This document shows, piece after piece, positions 11,200-22,841 of a stretch of DNA of 64,000 nt. The notes under the pieces were generated by a model. That model made no database searches and was not told the DNA's origin. It was given only the letters and a program-made list of their open reading frames with translations. Position 1 is the stretch's first letter, and each line of letters begins with the position of its first letter. A program made the position numbers and the translations under genes. The DNA is from Punctularia strigosozonata HHB-11173 SS5. Lineage: Eukaryota; Basidiomycota; Agaricomycetes; Corticiales; Punctulariaceae. The stretch spans positions 507,472 through 571,471 of the forward strand of contig NW_006767444.1 of the NCBI RefSeq assembly GCF_000264995.1, written 5' to 3'.

Positions 11200-11879
11200 G
11201 CAATCACACACATCAAAAGATATTGTGCGATATCGACAGCAGATATTGATCATACACGTACTCGCAGACGCAATTGTGTTCGACTACGACTGAAAAGAGG
11301 CATCGTAGACATGAACATGACGAACGCGAGAACCAAGACGGGTTGGGGCCGCAGACACCACACGCATGCACTTGTCCTTGTACGACCTCCTGAGCTTGTA
11401 CAAGGAACGGGGGAGCCCTGAGGGACTGTCTACGCCGATGCCCCGGACCCTCTCCTATTTATGGATGCTGTTGCTCTGTCGTGATCTGGCCGTTGCGTGA
11501 TACTTAGCGATGACGACTACTTATGCTCGCGTCCTCAGGTTCTCATAGCTGAACATTCAATGCTTCTCCTAACCGTAGGAGATTCTTTAGGTCGCGCGTT
11601 CGGTGATGATAGCACGGATTTGGCCTTCACTTCATCAAGAGTCGTTAGGAATAACTGGTGAGCCTTTTCTCCTCCTTATCGTCCAGTCTGACGAATGATC
11701 TCACACCTCGCCTTTATCCCGATCAGCGTCCATTGTTTCTATTCACCTGCAGCACAATGGAACCATTGCTATCCATCCTGCATAGCATATATAAAACGTA
11801 CGTGTGCTCGCCGAGGTCAATACCGTCTTAGCCAGGAACGGTACTCCATCGCGCTGCAGCTTACTGTCACTCTCCAAAC
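11200..11879. other. Intergenic region with a TATA-like box
   Basis: No gene is recognised. A TATATAAAA sequence lies at 11788-11796, about 84 bp before the ATG of the decayed monooxygenase at 11880, and is probably its old core promoter. Confidence 0.45.
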
Positions 11880-13943
11880 ATGGCATCTGAACTCAATGCA
11901 CGCACCGTGCTCATGGTGTGTAACTATAGCTCAACTGTAACAGATTCTGGAACATGATATTGCTACCATTTTAGGTAGGAGCAGGACCTACCTCTCTCTC
12001 ATTGCTGCAATCACCCTCGCTCAGAATGACGTCGGATCATAGAAAAGGAAAACCATCTACAGATCGGAGAAAGGGGATCCGGAATCACGGTCAGCGAAAG
12101 GAAGGATACGCTGCACTATTGACTGACGCAGTACTCTAATAGCTACGATCTCTCGAACTGCTCTCATTTGCCGGGATGCTGGAGAATTTCACGAAGATTC
12201 GGAGACATTCATTGCCCGTTCGCATGTTCAAAGAAGGGAATCCGGAGCCCTTGATTGTATCTGTCTCACAAGTAATGGCCCCGCGGCCATCTCATCCAAT
12301 CGTAAATATCACTACCCCAAACTACGAGTTTCAGTATGGGACTGATGCATTTCATAGATTGAGCCGGTATTGTTGGGACAGTCTCGCACCGTTCGGCTTT
12401 TACGTGAACAGACGGAGCTAGAGGTACGTGTATTGGCGGAGAGCTGTTGATATGGACTGAAATTAGATGGTATAGAGACGGTACGGAAGCTCTTGGGCCT
12501 CCCCTTTATAGGCGAGCCCCACCCGGGCCGCTGGCTCATCTGTGAAGTGGAGCTTGAAAGTCCCTGGACAGAGGTAAAGCCCTATAATTGGCATAGCAAT
12601 ATGCTCAAGGATTGATAACCTTCGTGTTAGGTCGATAGTTCCTTTGATATCTGGGGCGATTTCAAGGATGTGATGTGCGTCGTAGCGGAATATACTCCAA
12701 TATGCCTGGTGACATAAGCTTTGAATATAGGTTGATGGTCCGACCTGCGGCCGCCTTGCCTGGGGTAGATGACGATCTCAGGGACTCATCTAGATGCGTC
12801 CCACTTCCTCACTCATACTGAGGAGCTCTTGAAACTGGCGAACGAGGAGATTACTGTCCCGACGATCAAATTGGCAAGAATCTTGTGGACATCAGAGTAT
12901 AGGTTCGGTGCAGCCCACTTATCGCGGCGATTAGAATCTCACGATCCTTCGCGTTTCGCAGACCGAGTAGCCGCATGATCGACAGATTCTCAGATGGCCG
13001 GGTTCTCATCGCCGGAGGTGATCGTGGTACAGATCCCAGTCTCTATAATTCGTTAACGTTTCGCTCTGTGTAGATGCCGCTCATATTCATCCTCCTACGG
13101 GTGGGCAGGTGAGCTTGATCACTCCCAAATTTTGCACGTTGAATGAATAAGTGCTCACTTCATCCTCTCCAGGGACTGAACTCTGGTCTGCAAGATATGA
13201 TGAATCTAGGCTGTGGCTTAGTTCCTGCCTCGATCTTGTCCAGCTACAACGAGGAGCGTCATCCAATGATCAGGACTATGCTCCAACTCACGGGCCACCT
13301 TGACACGAAGACTCGTGACAATATGCAAGACGGGCTCAACCGAAGCACTGACTTGAGCATGCTTGAGATCAACTATCGCTGGAGCCGCATCGTCGTCGAT
13401 GATCAGGTAGACCCGGATTCCTTAGAGAAGCGTGATACGTCGCAAGCATACGTAGGCTACGAGGACGGTGTTCACGCAGGCGACAGGGTTCCGGCACCTC
13501 CAGGTCTGCAGGTTCTTCGAGCATCAGCGGGGGCGTCCCTCCGGGGCCAGGAATCGACGTCGATATTCCAACTCTTCAGGCTAACCAGGCACACCGCGCT
13601 CGCATTCATCAAGCCAGACGCAGACCCTAGCATTGTCACTGCGATTTTGCAGGCTCTTGCTTCATTCCCTGCTGAAATACAGAATTTCGTCATCCTATCG
13701 GCATTGGCGACTGAAGAGCAGCAGGCAAATCTCATGGCTGTTACCCATAATGCCGACGTCGTGTTGATGGACAAAGACGGGCACGCGTTCAGGGAATACG
13801 GAATTGAAGACGATCGTGGTCCTACACTGGTGATTGTACGCCCAGATGGGTACGTCGGTGCGTACGTATATGGCACAGAGGGCTTGAAGAGATATCCGGA
13901 GGCGCTATTTGGAGACATCGTTGTGATTGCGAAGTCAGACTGA
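11880..13943 (+). pseudogene. Decayed FAD-dependent aromatic-ring monooxygenase (phenol 2-monooxygenase/PCP hydroxylase type)
   Basis: Class A flavoprotein hydroxylases put a hydroxyl on phenolic rings using NADPH and O2. Recognisable parts in order: the start MASELNARTVLMV running across an intron into the FAD motif VGAGPT; IIEKENHLQIGERGSGI; SLELLSFAGMLENF; LGQSRTVRLLRE; VRKLLGLPFIGE; the second FAD motif RVLIAGDAAHIHPPTGGQG (across introns near 13017-13075 and 13110-13172); GLNSGLQD; and a C-terminal thioredoxin-like domain ending VRPDGYVGAYVYGTEGLKRYPEALF. The coding frame is lost at a CT-repeat at 11993-12000, again near 12030-12040, and near 12755-12770. The stretch normally found between the LGQ helix and the RKxLGL segment (about 60 residues) is missing near 12420-12470. 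Most splice sites survive, so decay is recent. Assembly error could explain single shifts but hardly all of them. Confidence 0.75.
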
Positions 13944-14293
13944 AGAGTGTATGCAGCAGATGGTGCTGAATCATGACAATGGTGACTATCAGTACTCGCA
14001 CCGTCGGCGCGTTCAAGGCGCTTTTCAGAACAGGTGTGCACGACCAGCTGATCAGTATGTCGAGAACTGGTGCATCTCCGATGACTGAACATCGTCCGAC
14101 GTTCAGAATCCTAATCGTATATACGGTGCCCCCCGGCACGGATCGGTGTGTAACTGAGTCCTGCAATCATGATCTGGGTGTTTGAGGTCTGTAGTGCCGT
14201 GCAGAGAAAGGGCTTAAGAACATGTTGCCGAACGGCGAACAAAGTTGGCGAGAGAAGCGCGCGCCGTTCATGCGCTGACGACAACGACCGACG
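13944..14293. other. Intergenic region before the MFS gene
   Basis: 350 bp. I see no gene and no clear TATA box. It probably holds the monooxygenase 3' end and the transporter promoter. Confidence 0.4.
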
Positions 14294-16276
14294 ATGCCTG
14301 ACGGAACAACACGCAACATAGACGATGGAAATCCTACCGAAGCTACGGCTTTACTCGCTGGTATTGACCATGGACTTGCAAGAACGCCTCTGCCAAAGCT
14401 GCAGCTAGGATCTTTGTACCTCACAAAGTTGGTCGTGCCGGTCGCCGCGACGCAGATAATGCCCTACGTGAACGAGCTCGTTCAACGATTCGAATTCACG
14501 GATAATCCCGCGCGCATCGGCGTGTACAGCGGGCTCATTGTCAGTTCATCGCCGCTTGCGACGAAGAAGACGCGACCGTTGACGATAGTGCATCATTATC
14601 CGTGGCGGGTGTAGGGGAGCGCATCATTATGGGCGCAGTTGATATCCACGTATCCTTGGGGTCGGCTGTCTGGTGCGTTGTAGCATATCTCGATAGTGCG
14701 CTTCCTCATACGCGTTCTTTCAGACAGCGCAGGCCGTCGGCCGGTGATACTGGCTGGCACTGCTGGGATTGGGATAGCCGCCGTCATGTTCGGTTTCTCT
14801 CGAAGTTTTGCTGCTCTGCTAGTGGCACGTATAATATGTGCGTTAGCTCATGCGCTCCAGAGCTGTGTTTTAACCCAGTCTGAATTCCGTCAATGATGTC
14901 CAGCCGGGTTGTTCGCGGGCAACGTTGCTACGATGCACTCCGTTGTAGGCGAGCTGACAGATGCTACAAACCAATCCATCGCGTTTCCCGTATACGACTT
15001 GTGCTCTGCGCTTGGCTTCGTCGTAGGGTACACCAGTTCCTCTAGTCGTGCCATGAACATCTGGCTAACGGAGGTCCTAACGTAGTCCGCTGGTAGGGGG
15101 CTTGCTCGCCAACCCGGGGGAACGATGGATCATGTTCTCCTCGAAGCTGTGGAAAACGTACCCTTACGCTCTACCGTGTCTCGCGACTGCTGCTCTGGCC
15201 ACGTTAGCGCTTTTGGCGGGATCCCTCATCCTTAAAGAGGTCCGTCCGTCCGTCAATCATTCATCGCTTGCTCAAATTATGATTTTATAACATAGACCCT
15301 CCCTGCCAAGCGTTCTGCTGAGCACAAACAATCTTTGGATGCCGTGGAATCGTCGATCGTCGATGCTCCAGACCCGGAAGTGCTGTTTGTCGAGGCTCGA
15401 GCGGATGCACTTCAGCCGCCCACGACACGCGAGTTGCTCACGCATCCGCCACTCCGCGCAGTACTCATCGCCGGCGTCGTCATGGCCTTCCTCGCCTCCG
15501 CTTTCAACGCCGTTTTTGTTCTCTTCTGCTACACCCCAGTCCGCATTGGCGGTCTTGGTTTCTCCGTGCGTTCACCTTTCCATTGAAGTATCCAGGATTG
15601 CACATTACCGCCTAACACTGTTTGATGACAGCCATCCGAGATCGGGCGTGCCCTAGCCATATCCGGCTCGACATCCGCAGTGATGAAGTTATTCCTCATG
15701 CCGTATCTTCTCCAGCGCTTCCACATCCTCAGCTTGTACACCTTTACTTTGCGCACTTGGCCCATTACCTTCCTTCTCTTCCCGCTCCTAAACTACATTG
15801 CCCAGGAGTCGGCGGGTGCGCATACAGCGCTACTGTGGGCTGCGGTGACTCTTGTAGCGGTCATGTCTCGTATTGGCACGCTGGCTTTCTCGTGAGCACT
15901 ACCCCCAACCTGCCATGTCAGTGAAAGTGTGCGCTGATCAGTGATATGCAGGATAAGCATGATTCTTGTGCGCGAGACCGCACCGGGCGCGGCGTCGCTT
16001 GGTGCGTCGAACGCCTTCGCGGAGATCAGCCAGAGTCTCGCCATTGGGATCAGCCCCGTATTCGTCAGGTACAAGCTCTCCTCCCTCGCTTTGTGTCGCA
16101 TGCTAATGTATCGGTACCGCTGTACCAGCTGGATATTTGGTCTGTCAATCGAGGCACGAGCCTTCAACGGTTATGGGTGGACGGGTGTCATGGCGCTCAT
16201 CGGGCTGTCCGGGAGTTGGTTCGTTCGACGTATAGGCGTCGCACAGCGCGTTCATGCACAGGGTCTCGTAGAGTAG
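14294..16276 (+). CDS. Major facilitator superfamily transporter, 12-helix type
   Basis: A membrane transporter of the MFS_1 group that includes fungal ZIFL/YCR023C-like proteins; the substrate is unknown. After a short cytosolic leader (ATALLAGIDHG, PLPKLQLGSLYLTKLVVPVA) the helices are joined through short introns, for example 14540-14614. They carry the loop 2-3 motif A (GRLSDSAGRRPVILAG), then GNVATMHSVVGELTD, ALGFVVGPLVGGLLANP, and a central loop of about 60 residues rich in acidic and basic residues (VESSIVDAPDPEVL). The second half includes VLIAGVVMAFLASAFNAVFVLF, SPSEIGRALA, a helix-rich stretch to RIGTLAFS, and RETAPGAASLGASNAFAEIS. It ends VHAQGLVE, with the stop at 16274-16276. All exons read through. 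It is the only fully intact gene of the P450-monooxygenase-transporter set, and could export or import their substrate or product. Confidence 0.9.
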
Positions 16277-16371
16277 CAGCATAACGCACCTCTGTACACT
16301 ACTGTAGATCAATAGAGAGTCCAGTTTAGTGTCCATTGCACGCAAATAAGGGACCGTCTCTTGTCCCTAAC

Positions 16372-18614
16372 CTAGTAACCACTACCACTACCACCCCATC
16401 CCATACCCGGCATCCCTGGCATGCCCTGACCTACACCTTGATTCATGCCCATCATTCCCATGCCTTGACCCATCCCATTCATGCCGGCCATGCCTTGGCC
16501 CATCATCCCCATCATGTTGGGGTCCACGCCTCCCTCAAATTCGCCGCCCATAAACATGCCCTGCATACCCTGCATCCCCATGTTCGGCATCATCCCGGGC
16601 ACGCCTTGCATCCCAGGCAAGCCCTGCATCCCAGGTATCATACCCATGTTGCCCATCGGCATACCGGGCATGTTGGGTATGTTCATGCCGCCCATGCCCA
16701 TGGGCATCTGACCCATCCCGCCCATCTGACCTATTACGCCACCCATCTGACCCATCCCGCCCATGCCCATACCCGGGACTGTACCCATCTGTCCCATCCC
16801 GCCGATCTGCCCCGCATTCATCCCGGCCGGCATCGGTCCCATCCCCCCCGCAACATTCATTGGCACGTTCCGTCGAGGGCCCATCCGCATCCCACCCAGA
16901 TTGTTCATGGCCGCGTTCATGTTCATAGCGTTCATGTTCATTGCATTCATGCCCATGGGCATACCCATACCTAAATTCATATTCATATTCGGCGGACCGC
17001 CGCCACCAGAGTTGTGATGGACATTGGCCGATCCTCCGCGCACGGGCGATTTGGGGCGGAGCGCATCAATCTCTGAGCACGAAGGTCAGTGAAGTCCCGC
17101 CACATCCTCTGGAGCACGAGTGGCGGAGCCCTTACCGGGTGTCATCGGCACGACGAACTTCGCGTTCGGCCCTGGGCCCGCGACCTGTCCGTGGGCGCTC
17201 GCGAGGTCCGCCAGCGCGCGTTCCCAGCCTGACCTATCGAACGGCACCGGCTTGCTCCACCCCTCGCCCTCACCCTCGGCTTGCTGCCCGCCCGCGCCCT
17301 CACCCGTCCCTAGAGTCGTATCCGCGTACCCGAACGAGTACCCAGTCTCCTCCCACTCCCGCTCTGCCTCCTTCAACTTCTCCGGTGCATCCTCGCCTTC
17401 CTGTAGCACGGTCACCCACCCGCGCCGAAGCGACGAGCGCGCCTTGCCGAAGATCTCGAGACGGCGCAGGCCGAGGCAAAAATTCTCTATCAGGGTGTAC
17501 GTCTCGGGCGGCTTCCTCGTCGGGTCGACCGGGTCGCCCTCCCATATAATCACGTCCGTGTCGACGTTGCAGTGCACGAACCAACCGTCGGTGCTCCGGC
17601 GGACGGTGCCCTTGATGCCCATCAGGCAGTGTTGCTTCGTGCGCGTGAGCAGGCTCGTCGTTGGCGGATCCGTGCCCGGGGCGTGCCCCGGCGCGTTCGT
17701 CTTCGCCCACACGACGTCCTCGCACCGCCGGAAGCCCCACTTGGCGAGCAGTTCGCGCCCGCGCTCGAGCCCGTCTCCGGCGCCGGATCCAACCCAGAGG
17801 AAGAGGAAGCAAGGGTCCGCTGCGAGCTGCGGGATCGGGAGCGCGGAGAGCGCGGCGAAGGTGAGCGAAGATGAGTAGGGCGGGTCGAGAAGGATTACGT
17901 CGAACTTAGCGCCCGTGCCCGTGCCGGGGACGGAAGGAAGGGAAGTGGAAGTGAGCGTCGGCGTAGAGGCGGGAGAGGAAGAAGTGGAGGAGGGGGCGGG
18001 GAGAGGTGAGAGGAGGGTGGAAAGGGCGCTGTAGGGGACATAGGTTGGCGGAAGGGCGTTCTCGTTGACGGATGCTTTCTTCAATGCCAGCAGGCGCCTT
18101 TGTTTAGGGTACCTATGGTTGAAGGGAATATGAGCAGATCGGTTGCATGGCCAGAGAAACGTTCAGAATCGGGTTCTCACTCTTCAAAGCGCCGGGCAGG
18201 GTCCGCACCAGTGACCCAGTTCTGTGGCCACTCGCCGCCATCGACGTATCGTTGCGAGTAGTCGTTCCGGATTGTCTCCTCTTCGGGTACGTAATTGCGA
18301 TAACGTGCTAGGCGCGCGCGTTTTGCGGGCGGAAGGTCCGGTCTGGAATGCTTGTGGTGCTGAGGATTGTGGTGGATGACGACTTGGACGTGTGGGGGTA
18401 TAGAAGGTGGCGAAGGGGGTGGAGAGGGAGAAGGAGAAGGTGGTGGTGACGGGAGCAGCGGGAGGGAGAGGATCGCATGCGGTGGGGAGGGGAGGGCGCG
18501 CAACTGCCTCCTATGCTGCTTCTGTGAGTTTCGGATGCGCGAGAGCAGCGCGTCATGGGCAGCGAGCGTTGCGTTGGCGGAGGAGAGCACTTCGACGGTA
18601 GATTGCGTGCTCAT
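16372..18614 (-). CDS. METTL14-type MT-A70 family protein with a Met/Gly-rich tail, three exons
   Basis: METTL14-like proteins pair with METTL3/IME4 to place N6-methyladenosine on mRNA. In animals METTL14 is the inactive RNA-binding partner. Exon 1 runs from 18614 to about 18180 (MSTQSTVEVLSSANATL) and includes a Pro/Ser-rich tract and RNDYSQRYVDGGEWPQNWV. Exon 2 begins EYPKQRRLLALKK and holds the Rossmann core: KFDVILLDPPYSSS, FLWVGSGAGDGLERGRELL, WGFRRCEDVVWAKTN, TKQHCLMGIKGTVRRS, DGWFVHCNVDTDVIIWEG and ENFCLGLRRLEIFG. Exon 3 (about 17076-16372) starts EIDALRPKSPVRGG and becomes a roughly 200-residue Met/Gly tract. The catalytic-loop position reads DPPY, whereas animal METTL14 has EPPL and METTL3 has DPPW. 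The ENFCLGLRRL and DTDVII segments still favour METTL14 over METTL3. It abuts the MFS gene tail to tail, 95 bp apart. Confidence 0.9.
16400..16990 (-). repeat. Degenerate Met/Gly-rich coding repeat in the METTL14-like gene
   Basis: About 195 codons of near-continuous MG, GM, GMPGM and GQMGGM units, seen on the plus strand as runs of CCCAT and CAT. It replaces the RGG-type tail of animal METTL14; only an RGG at the start (SPVRGGSAN) recalls it. Such tracts are prone to expansion. Confidence 0.85.
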
Positions 18615-19340
18615 AGTACACTCGTTGGGTTGACCCGCTGGTTCGAGTCGCGCTCAACAAAGGAAGGAAGTCCTACTTGGCGTCGATGCAGTTGCACACT
18701 AATCTTTCGCTGCTTCAGGCCGGGTAATGTGATCCAGTGATAAGATGGACGCTGACTCAGTGAATGCGCCCCCACAGTAGTTGATCTTTGGCAGCCGCGA
18801 GATCGACGATTCGGTCAGTAGAGCGCCGTCCGTGGGTTCAGCTCATTAGGACCAATCCAGTAAGTTGAATCTTGCAGCTTAGAGAGCGGGCCAAGGAGCA
18901 ACGTGGATAAAGTCCGAGTAAGCTGTATTTCTCCCGGAGTGGCTTCCAGGCTGTCAAACCTGAGATACGACGGCGTTCCGTTTTGAAAGTCTTTCCAGTC
19001 TACGCAATATGCGTTGCGGCTTCCTACTTGTAACTCGTTGGCGGTGGTGGTCAGGAGCAGAATATTGAGCACCCTGTTCAACGTTAAAAACGATCCACGT
19101 AACCGTGCAATCCCCAAAGAGGTGTCAGAGCCGCCTGAAGCTTTCCGAAGGCCGCACGAGATAGTGGAGAATGCGGCCTAAAGGCGGGCGAAGCACGAAG
19201 AAAGGAGGGATGAAGCAAGAGACAAACTCCGGGGTAGGCACTTAACTGACCTCCGCTCTCCGTCCACCACCACCACCGCCTTTCTCTCCCTCCTTGGCCT
19301 CGGCGACGACGAGCGCGCCATCGCCCTCCTCAGCAACCAT
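18615..19340. other. Divergent intergenic region
   Basis: Lies between the METTL14-like gene (-) and the GT61 gene (+). A 100-codon frame on the minus strand (18815-19117, MGIARLRGSFLTLNRVLN) has no motif I know and no splice context, so I do not call it. A tRNA B-box-like GGTTCGAGTCG at 18650-18660 has no matching stems. Confidence 0.45.
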
Positions 19341-21232
19341 ATGGCGCCGACGTGGCTCACCGAGACGAGCGCGCCAACACGGCGTGAGCTCGTTCTGACA
19401 GCGGCCTTACTCGCCTTCCTCCTATACACCTTCACCGGCTCGCGCATCGACCCGCACGCAGCGCAAGGCCTCATTCGCGATGAGGATCTGGTTGTGGACT
19501 CTGAAGCCACCAAGGAGGTTGCGCTTGCCCCGGAGGATACGGTGTTGCGGTGGACACCTGGGAAGGGCGACATCCCCCGGACGAACGTCGTAGCGCATGT
19601 TCCAGGTGCGTTCGTCGCATCATTTTGCGACATCTATGCTCGCATTACGTGGGTTATGTGCCCATACGATGTCCGTGTATAGGCTGGACGATTTTCGACC
19701 GCCTGTATGCACTGAACGGCACGCTCTACGTCGTGACGGACAACATCACCGCCGTCCCGCCCCGCAAGCTGATCATCTCGACCGCTGTACCGATACACAA
19801 TGGCAAAGTCGAGGAGATGCGTCGGGCGCCGACAGACCGCGAGATGCAATATATCACGCCGAAACAGGCCGAAAAGCTGTTCGGCGCAGACGGGCTCGCC
19901 AGCGCGGACCGCGTTGACGGTGTCACTGTGAGTTTGCCCTGACACTCCTAATGTTCCTTTCTCCCTAAATGAGATGTGATGTCTGACTTGCTCGCTCCTC
20001 TCTACGCAGTGGTATGCCAACGACCCGCCGCAGTTCATCACGCATTACTACCACTTCTCCGCCGAACTCTTCTTCGGCTTTTGGCGAACGTACTCCTCGC
20101 TCGACCCGCTCATCCCCTCCACCGGGGTCACATCTCTCCCGCCCCCGCGACGGATGCTGTTCGCGCACACGGACTCGGACCGCTGGCGCGACTACGCGAG
20201 CATGAACCAGTTCGTCATCCGCGCCGCGTTCCCGAGTATCACGATGGAGTTCTCGCACGACTGGGAGGCGCGCAACGCGTTCCGGATCGCAGACACCGAG
20301 ATCTGGAGCAACGACACCAGCACCGCCGTCGCGGGCGGTAAGCGGCAGGCACAGGTGAAGTACGCGGCGAACGGGGACGGCATCGGGAGGCCGATCGTGT
20401 TCGACCGCGTCGTGCTCGCGGATCGTGCGGCGGCGATGCATGGATACAACTTCTTGCGCACGCAGCGAACAGCGTCGGCGCCATTCGCCTTGCCGGGATC
20501 CGTGCACTGGTGGGCTGCTGTGCGAGGCAACATCATGCGGTATTCGGGCGTCGGCGATCACGACGCAGACAAGCCCGTGATCACGTACATCTCGCGGTAC
20601 GTCCCTGCCGATCCGTCGAATTGCCGCGTACTTACGAAGCGTTCGCTGTGCACAGGCAAGACTGGGGTCGTCGTATGCTGATACCGGAAGATCACGAACG
20701 CCTGATGCAGGAACTATACAAGCTACGCGACGAGCGCGGGTACGAAGTCAACGTCGTCAGCATGGACAAGTTGTCTCGCATCGACCAGCTCATCCTCTCC
20801 GGACGTACCACAGTTCGTACCATATGCTCTGACGTACTCTGCTATGCTCACCCGGGGGCCAGATCATGATGGGCGTACACGGTAACGGCTTGACGTCGCT
20901 CGTGTGGATGAAACCGAGCGCAAAATCCACCGTCATGGAATTCTTCTACCCCGGCGGCTTCGCGCACGACTATGAGTGGACGACGCGCGCTCTCGGCATG
21001 GTTCATTACGGCTTCTGGGGCGACCGGTTCGTCATCCTTCCTTCATCCTTCGCACTCACAGAAAGCTCAAGTTGATGATTCTGCTTCTCGTAGGGCATTC
21101 ACCCGCCCCAACACACCGCCCGTCGCGTACCCACCGGGCTTCCAGGGCAACGAGATACCGATTGACGGCGTGCTCGTGGCGCAATATTGCGTCGACCGCC
21201 TCGAGCTCGTACAGGAGCTGGACGAGTCGTAA
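19341..21232 (+). CDS. GT61 (DUF563) glycosyltransferase, type II membrane protein
   Basis: GT61 enzymes transfer O-GlcNAc or xylose in the secretory pathway (EOGT- and xylosyltransferase-like); the fungal acceptors are mostly unknown. The start MAPTWLTETSAPTRREL is followed by a single anchor, VLTAALLAFLLYTF (about residues 18-32), which predicts a lumenal catalytic domain. Core segments include ITHYYHFSAELFFGFWRTY, PPPRRMLFAHTDSDRWRDY, ITYISRQDWGRRMLIPEDH (across an intron at about 20597-20656) and the family loop IMMGVHGNGLTSLVWMKP. A late exon (AFTRPNTPPVAYPPGFQGNE) ends VQELDES with the stop at 21230-21232. Introns are short GT-AG. The HGNGLT loop corresponds to the HGAGLT motif of GT61. 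The reading frame is intact. Confidence 0.85.
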
Positions 21233-21619
21233 AATGCATCGAGCTTCTCTCGACTCGAAGAAGGTAGAGCATCTCACGGACATTGTGGTGGCCAGGTATC
21301 GGCAGTATATCGCTTTGCATTCGCATGTGTAAATTATATGCACGGTTCTCTCTCATAATTCATAGAGTAGCGTATTGAATTGGATCGTCGGGGACTGCGT
21401 ATATATTTCGCTTCAATGAAACTTGTAGGACCCCAGGCTTCTTCGCCGTGCATGCTACCCTCGCGTACGACGACATTTGTCGAGGCGCTCACTTCTTTCA
21501 CTTCGCCATCTCTGCGGTTGTCGTCACTCACGGGCTGCCGGAGGTACGAGCGGTTACAGGAGGAACGTGTATCGATAGTCATACGTCTCAAGTTTCAACC
21601 CACCATGACGTCTGTCCCC
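21233..21619. other. Convergent intergenic region
   Basis: Lies between the ends of the GT61 gene (+) and SurE-like copy 1 (-). It is AT-richer than its neighbours, consistent with two 3' UTRs. No gene is seen. Confidence 0.45.
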
Positions 21620-22841
21620 TCAGGTCAGGCAGCTCAACAAGTTTCCAAGCTTGTTGAGCACAAACTCCTGCGTCGTGGCGTCCACATCCCCCTTCGTCAC
21701 CGCATTCATCACGCTCACGCTGATGAAGCACCCGCTTTTTGCCACGACGGAGCTCTCGGTCGGGAGGTGGTCCGTGCCGCACGTTTCGACATCCACAGCG
21801 CTGGAATCGGCGTTGATCCTCGACAGCACCCACTTGAAGCTGGAGGCGCTCGTGCAGCTTGAGCCTGTGGTGGGGTAGTTGACGTTGAGCGTGATGTTGG
21901 CAGGCAGGATAGGGTTTGAGCCAGAAAGTAAGGTTTGAGTAAGCGCCGTGCCCAGAGCTGCGTATATCAATGCGGACTTGGTCAGCGAAGATGTTGCGTT
22001 CGAAGTAAGCGTTGTATAGGAGATTTGGGATGTGGAGGAACCAGATGCTGATGTCGCGACGCTCGCGCTGCCTTCTTTGGCTGCCTCACATGCTGCTCCC
22101 CTATTTGTCAACTTACGATGAGCAATTCCTTTTCTGCCTGTTCGATGTCAGCTCACACTGTGCCTGATCCCGTAACGCCAGATCCTAGGTTATCTTTGTC
22201 TAAGGTTAGAGATGCTCCTCCATATACACGATCGTATGACATACTGCCGACGTTGGGGCCGGAGAACACGAAGTCGGGCTTTGAGCCGAAAAGTTCGAGT
22301 GAGAGCGTCTGGATGCCGAATCGAACTGCATCGACCCTATCCAAGCAAGAAGTGAGGCAGGATTTTGGTGCACTAAATATACATAAAGCACTCACGGGAA
22401 AGAGTTGACATAGTTCAGGCGAGCTACGAGATGGTCAGTACGAGATTCGGCGGCGCTTTACATGGATCGTGATCCCCCAACTTACTGTCTGATGCATTGA
22501 AGCCTTCCGGAGGTGATCCCGCAGGGCATGAGCTAAACTCGCAGCCATTGGTGACGACAGTCGGAGTCGCACTTGACGATCCGGTACCCGATTCGTTCTC
22601 GGCCGGTGCGGACAGTACCACTTGCATGGCAAGAGTAATGTCACTAAAGACCCTTCTATGTGCTGCAAGGAGCAATCACGTTGAAGCCTGCGGCGTTCAG
22701 CGCGTTGTTTTGCGCACGGATCGTGGCCGCCGCCCATCCGTCATCGTTCGTTAGCACGATCTTTGATAGTGTAGCCCGCGATTTCGGAACGGACGCGGAC
22801 GACGCGAGCAGCGGAAACAAAGATGCGAGGAGAACAAGCAT
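21620..22841 (-). CDS. SurE-like secreted phosphatase/nucleotidase, copy 1
   Basis: SurE proteins are metal-dependent 5'/3'-nucleotidases and acid phosphatases. The protein begins with a signal peptide (MLVLLASLFPLLASSASVP), then the SurE N-terminal metal motif KIVLTNDDGWA, whose adjacent aspartates bind metal. Further exons carry VLSAPAENESGTGSS, CPAGSPPEGFNASDS, VDAVRFGIQTL and the SurE-type loop PDFVFSGPNVGS. These lead to NLGSGVTGSGTV, the core AACEAAKEG, and a C-terminal domain with NVNYP and ISVSVMNAVTKGDVDA. The stop is at 21620-21622. Cys residues (SSCTSASS, VETCGTD, SGCFISV) fit a secreted, disulphide-bonded enzyme. Spliced through several 50-60 bp introns. It is a head-to-tail duplicate of the gene at 23206-24419. 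Confidence 0.87.

Noticed and set aside
18648-18660. tRNA B-box-like GGTTCGAGTCG
   Set aside because: No five-pair T stem, no A-box and no acceptor stem nearby.
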